From: Acidobacteriota bacterium
GTDB taxonomy: Bacteria; Acidobacteriota; Terriglobia; Terriglobales; Acidobacteriaceae
Direction of reading: 5' to 3'
Assembly (NCBI GenBank): GCA_021809235.1
Contig: JAKBAG010000140.1
Coordinates: 1-8,205, forward strand
DNA: 8,205 nucleotides
Positions 6,322-8,205 of the stretch are shown piece by piece (the first letter of the stretch is position 1; every line of letters begins with the position of its first letter). The position numbers were made by a program, and so were the translations under genes. The notes under the pieces were generated by a model, which did no database searches, had not been told where the DNA came from, and saw nothing but the letters and a program-made list of their open reading frames with translations.

Positions 6322-6744
6322 ATGGCGTACTTATGGGTTTTGCTGGGCAGCGCCATCGGCGGACTTTTGCGTTACCTGGTGGGTCTATGGACACTGCCGA
6401 TCAGCGGCACATTTCCCACAGGAACCCTGATCATCAACATCATCGGCTCATTTGTCATCGGCTTCTTTGGCACGCTCACGCTCCACGGCGGGCGTCACCC
6501 GGCTTCCGACAATCTGCGCCTGTTTGTGATGGTGGGTCTATGTGGGGGATTTACCACCTTTTCCTCGTTCAGTCTGCAGACCTTCGATCTGCTGCGCTCT
6601 GGACATTGGGGACGCGCGCTCACTTACGTCGCGCTGTCCTCCACGCTGGGACTGGCAGCCGTTGCGGTCGGCCATTACGCAGCCTTGCAACCGGTTTCGC
6701 AGGTGGCAATAGCGGAAACAGCCTCCGAGGAATTGACCAGCTAG
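6322..6744 (+). CDS. crcB: Fluoride ion channel CrcB/Fluc
   Basis: A small inner-membrane channel that exports fluoride and protects enzymes such as enolase and pyrophosphatase. The 140-residue protein has four hydrophobic segments and the family marks 'GSAIGGLLRY' (9-18), 'GTLIINIIGSFVIGFF' with Asn39 (34-49), and the pore signature 'GLCGGFTTFSSFS' (72-84) with the central Na+ site Gly/Thr residues and pore Phe residues. Fluc channels usually work as antiparallel dual-topology dimers; only one copy is visible here, which fits a homodimer. A polar C-terminal tail of about 20 residues is slightly longer than usual. The ATG at 6322 has GAGG six bases upstream; an in-frame GTG at 6310 overlaps that site and is less likely. 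The gene is controlled by the fluoride riboswitch just before it. Confidence 0.96.
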   Translation: MAYLWVLLGSAIGGLLRYLVGLWTLPISGTFPTGTLIINIIGSFVIGFFGTLTLHGGRHPASDNLRLFVMVGLCGGFTTFSSFSLQTFDLLRSGHWGRALTYVALSSTLGLAAVAVGHYAALQPVSQVAIAETASEELTS

Positions 6745-6761
6745 GATTGCCTCAATCCAGG
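6741..6761. terminator. Short hairpin spanning both stop codons of convergent crcB and rlpA
   Basis: GGATTG (6744-6749) and CAATCC (6753-6758) form a perfect 6-base stem with a CCT loop. One mismatch further out, a G-T and a C-G pair extend it. The crcB stop ends in the left arm and the rlpA stop (6752-6754) begins in the loop. There is no T-run on either strand, so it is at best a weak bidirectional terminator. Confidence 0.35.
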
Positions 6762-7501
6762 CGAACAAGATAGGCATTCCCCTCGGCTGGATGAAGATGG
6801 CGCTGGATGGACTCCGCCACCGATCGCCGATCACCCGCCGGTCGAATGCGCACCCAGTGGCCAGTGGGACCGGCGAAGTCGATGACCTGCGCGTCGGGAT
6901 AGCGTTGCTGCAATCTGTGCTTGAGCCTCAGCGCCTTGCTCGTATGCTGGAACGCACCGATCTGCACAGCCCAGCGACCTCCCTCAATCAGCGAGGACGG
7001 CGCTCGATATACATCGATCCGCACCGGCGCAACACCGGCAAGATACACTCCTGTCTTGCGGGCGGCGGCTCGGGAAAGATCCAGAATCCGTCCCGGCACG
7101 AACGGGCCGCGATCGGTGATGTACATCAGCGCCGACTGACCGGTTCGTTCATTGGTCACACGCACCAGCGTGTTCAGTGGCAAGGTCCGATTGGCAGCCG
7201 TGACGGCATTCTGATCGTAAATCTGCCCATTGGCAGCGCGCCGATGGTTGTATTGCGGGCCGTACCAACTCGCCATGCCATGCAGAGTTTCCAGCGGAGC
7301 ATGATGGCGCACAAAGCGCTGATCGGCCTCGGAAACAGCCGACGATTCGGGCTGGCCGGTCTCCACTGCGGGTGCTGTCGCGTTGCGCGAGGGGCGCGCA
7401 TGGTGGGAGCAGCCACTGATCACCAGGACAGTGAGCAGCGCCAGCCAATACCCCGGAAGCGTGAGTCTGATCTTTGAATTCCCTGGGAGCAACGCAGTCA
7501 T
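6752..7501 (-). CDS. rlpA: RlpA-like septal-ring lipoprotein (DPBB + SPOR), active-site His replaced by Asn
   Basis: RlpA proteins are envelope lipoproteins that bind, and in some species cleave, peptidoglycan stripped of stem peptides at the division site. With the start at 7501 the product has 249 residues. A signal peptide ends in the lipobox 'VISGC' (Cys31). A Pro/Ser linker follows. The double-psi beta-barrel runs from 'GMASWYGPQYNHRRAANGQIYD' (75-96) through 'ITDRGPFVPGRILDLSRAAA' (128-147). The C-terminal SPOR domain begins at 'RWAVQIGAF' (176-184) and ends at 'AYLVRLD'. The catalytic-type Asp130 (TDRGPF) is kept, but the usual 'TAAH' reads 'TAAN', with Asn104 where the histidine is expected. 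Another in-frame ATG lies at 7507; 7501 is favoured by AGAAG seven bases before it. The gene is convergent with crcB. Confidence 0.92.
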   Translation of the reverse strand: MTALLPGNSKIRLTLPGYWLALLTVLVISGCSHHARPSRNATAPAVETGQPESSAVSEADQRFVRHHAPLETLHGMASWYGPQYNHRRAANGQIYDQNAVTAANRTLPLNTLVRVTNERTGQSALMYITDRGPFVPGRILDLSRAAARKTGVYLAGVAPVRIDVYRAPSSLIEGGRWAVQIGAFQHTSKALRLKHRLQQRYPDAQVIDFAGPTGHWVRIRPAGDRRSVAESIQRHLHPAEGNAYLVRLD

Positions 7502-7781
7502 CCCCATTCTTCTGAGTTTGATTTGATCATCGGGCTGTCGGCAATGGAATCTTCCGCAGAATCTCTGCCTCAGAGTCAGAATGGTCAACGGTCGCTGCCG
7601 AATTCAGGCAAACTATGGGTAGCTTTTTCCGGCATCGCCGTCGAAACAAAGAGACCGATCCGCACTGCCATCTTGCCCCAGAGGTGTCGACTGAAGCGCG
7701 AGAAGAACAATAGCATTTCCGCCGCCTTTGCCAGCGCAGGGTCACTCCGCAGGGCTCATCCGAATGTCCTGCTGGGTCTCC

Positions 7782-7786
7782 GGAGG
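7782..7786 (+). promoter_or_regulatory. Strong Shine-Dalgarno that decides a GTG start
   Basis: GGAGG lies six bases before GTG 7793. It supports that codon over the upstream in-frame ATG 7544, which has no recognisable ribosome binding site. Confidence 0.6.
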
Positions 7787-7792
7787 GCTGGA

Positions 7793-8205
7793 GTGCTCCA
7801 CGGCGCATACGCTGCCACTCTACTTGCCGCAGTTCTGCTCCCTGCCTGCGCGCTTCCGGCAAGGGCCGCATGCGGTACCGGGGCACCATACACCTGTGCC
7901 GCCACATGGATATCCACACCCCTTGCCCCATCTGCGCTCCCAGAACGGAATCCTGCATCAACTCCAGTTCCAGCCCCTGACAGCCTGGACGATCTGCCCG
8001 ATGCTCCCGAGCCCCAACAAAGCACGGGGAGCAACCTGACAATCCCATCGACAGCACCGACTGTCCACAGTCCGAAACCATCACAGCAGGAGGTAGCCTG
8101 CGCCCAGCAGCCCTGTCCGCTCAAAACCAAGGCCATCGACTGGTATAAGCGCTTCATGGATGGACCGCAGGTCAAGCCACTTAGCCCGCGGGAAAAAGCT
8201 CATCT
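7793..8205 (+). CDS. Exported protein of unknown function (cut by right edge)
   Basis: The frame is open from GTG 7793 to the window end, giving 137 residues. The start is chosen because an excellent Shine-Dalgarno (GGAGG) precedes it and the protein then begins with a clean signal peptide, 'AYAATLLAAVLLPACALPARAA'. Cleavage after ARA is likely, although LPAC could be a poor lipobox. A Pro/Ser/Thr-rich stretch follows (about residues 43-100), then Cys residues at 'VACAQQPC' and the segment 'IDWYKRFMDGPQVKPLSPREKAH'. That last segment resembles a family of uncharacterised acidobacterial proteins known to me only from memory. The frame stays open back to ATG 7544, which would add 83 residues with no family resemblance. 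The gene diverges from rlpA. Its function and the rest of the gene cannot be seen. Confidence 0.7.
   Translation, partial: MLHGAYAATLLAAVLLPACALPARAACGTGAPYTCAATWISTPLAPSALPERNPASTPVPAPDSLDDLPDAPEPQQSTGSNLTIPSTAPTVHSPKPSQQEVACAQQPCPLKTKAIDWYKRFMDGPQVKPLSPREKAH

Noticed and set aside
5543..6356. Minus-strand frames overlapping the M48 gene in other frames
   Set aside because: Out of frame with the HExxH protease; translations are Ser/Arg/Cys-rich shadow text.
7563..7575. CTCTG-CCT-CAGAG inverted repeat between rlpA and the right-edge gene
   Set aside because: Only five base pairs and no associated T-run or promoter; expected by chance.
7527..8084. Minus-strand frames opposite the right-edge gene (also 7756-8175)
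   Set aside because: The plus-strand frame has a strong Shine-Dalgarno, a signal peptide and a familiar segment; the minus frames have none of these.
1..8205. CRISPR array, insertion sequence, tRNA, phage or defence system
   Set aside because: No regular repeats, transposase motifs, cloverleaf arms or defence-type domains were seen on either strand.

Overview
The window looks like chromosomal DNA from a free-living bacterium, most likely an Acidobacteriota (subdivision 1, Acidobacteriaceae-type). This rests on moderately GC-rich housekeeping genes and on the incomplete right-edge protein. Its 'IDWYKRFMDGPQVKPLSPREKAHL'-type segment resembles a family I associate with acidobacterial genomes. 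That taxonomic call comes from memory of families, not from a search. I see no insertion sequence, phage gene, tRNA, rRNA or CRISPR array.

Left block, minus strand: purA (adenylosuccinate synthetase, about 607-1938), a small antibiotic-biosynthesis-monooxygenase-fold protein (275-562), and the start of a secreted DUF4440/NTF2-like protein that runs off the left edge (1-193). They are co-directional with short gaps and could share a transcript. purA diverges from mutM (formamidopyrimidine-DNA glycosylase, 2060-2917), which has a GTG start with no Shine-Dalgarno sequence but a -10-like box placed for a leaderless message.

Middle: about 545 bases with no convincing gene (2918-3462), but with a good sigma70-like promoter at 2975-3003. 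They lead into an unusual protein (3463-4404) with a long, arginine-rich, low-complexity N-terminal half and a divergent receiver (CheY-like) domain. It converges on a minus-strand pair, an Ste24-like M48 membrane metalloprotease followed by a HIT-family hydrolase. These two overlap by ATGA and are probably translationally coupled.

Right block: crcB (fluoride channel, 6322-6744) is preceded by a clear fluoride riboswitch (6231-6295). A possible alternative helix offers a switching mechanism. crcB converges with an RlpA-type lipoprotein (6752-7501) with DPBB and SPOR domains, in which the histidine expected in the catalytic pocket is asparagine. Diverging from rlpA is an exported protein of unknown function that is cut by the right edge (start about 7793).

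Overall this is mostly ordinary core genome. The parts most worth a second look are the riboswitch switching helix, the receiver-domain protein with its long leader, and the altered RlpA active site.
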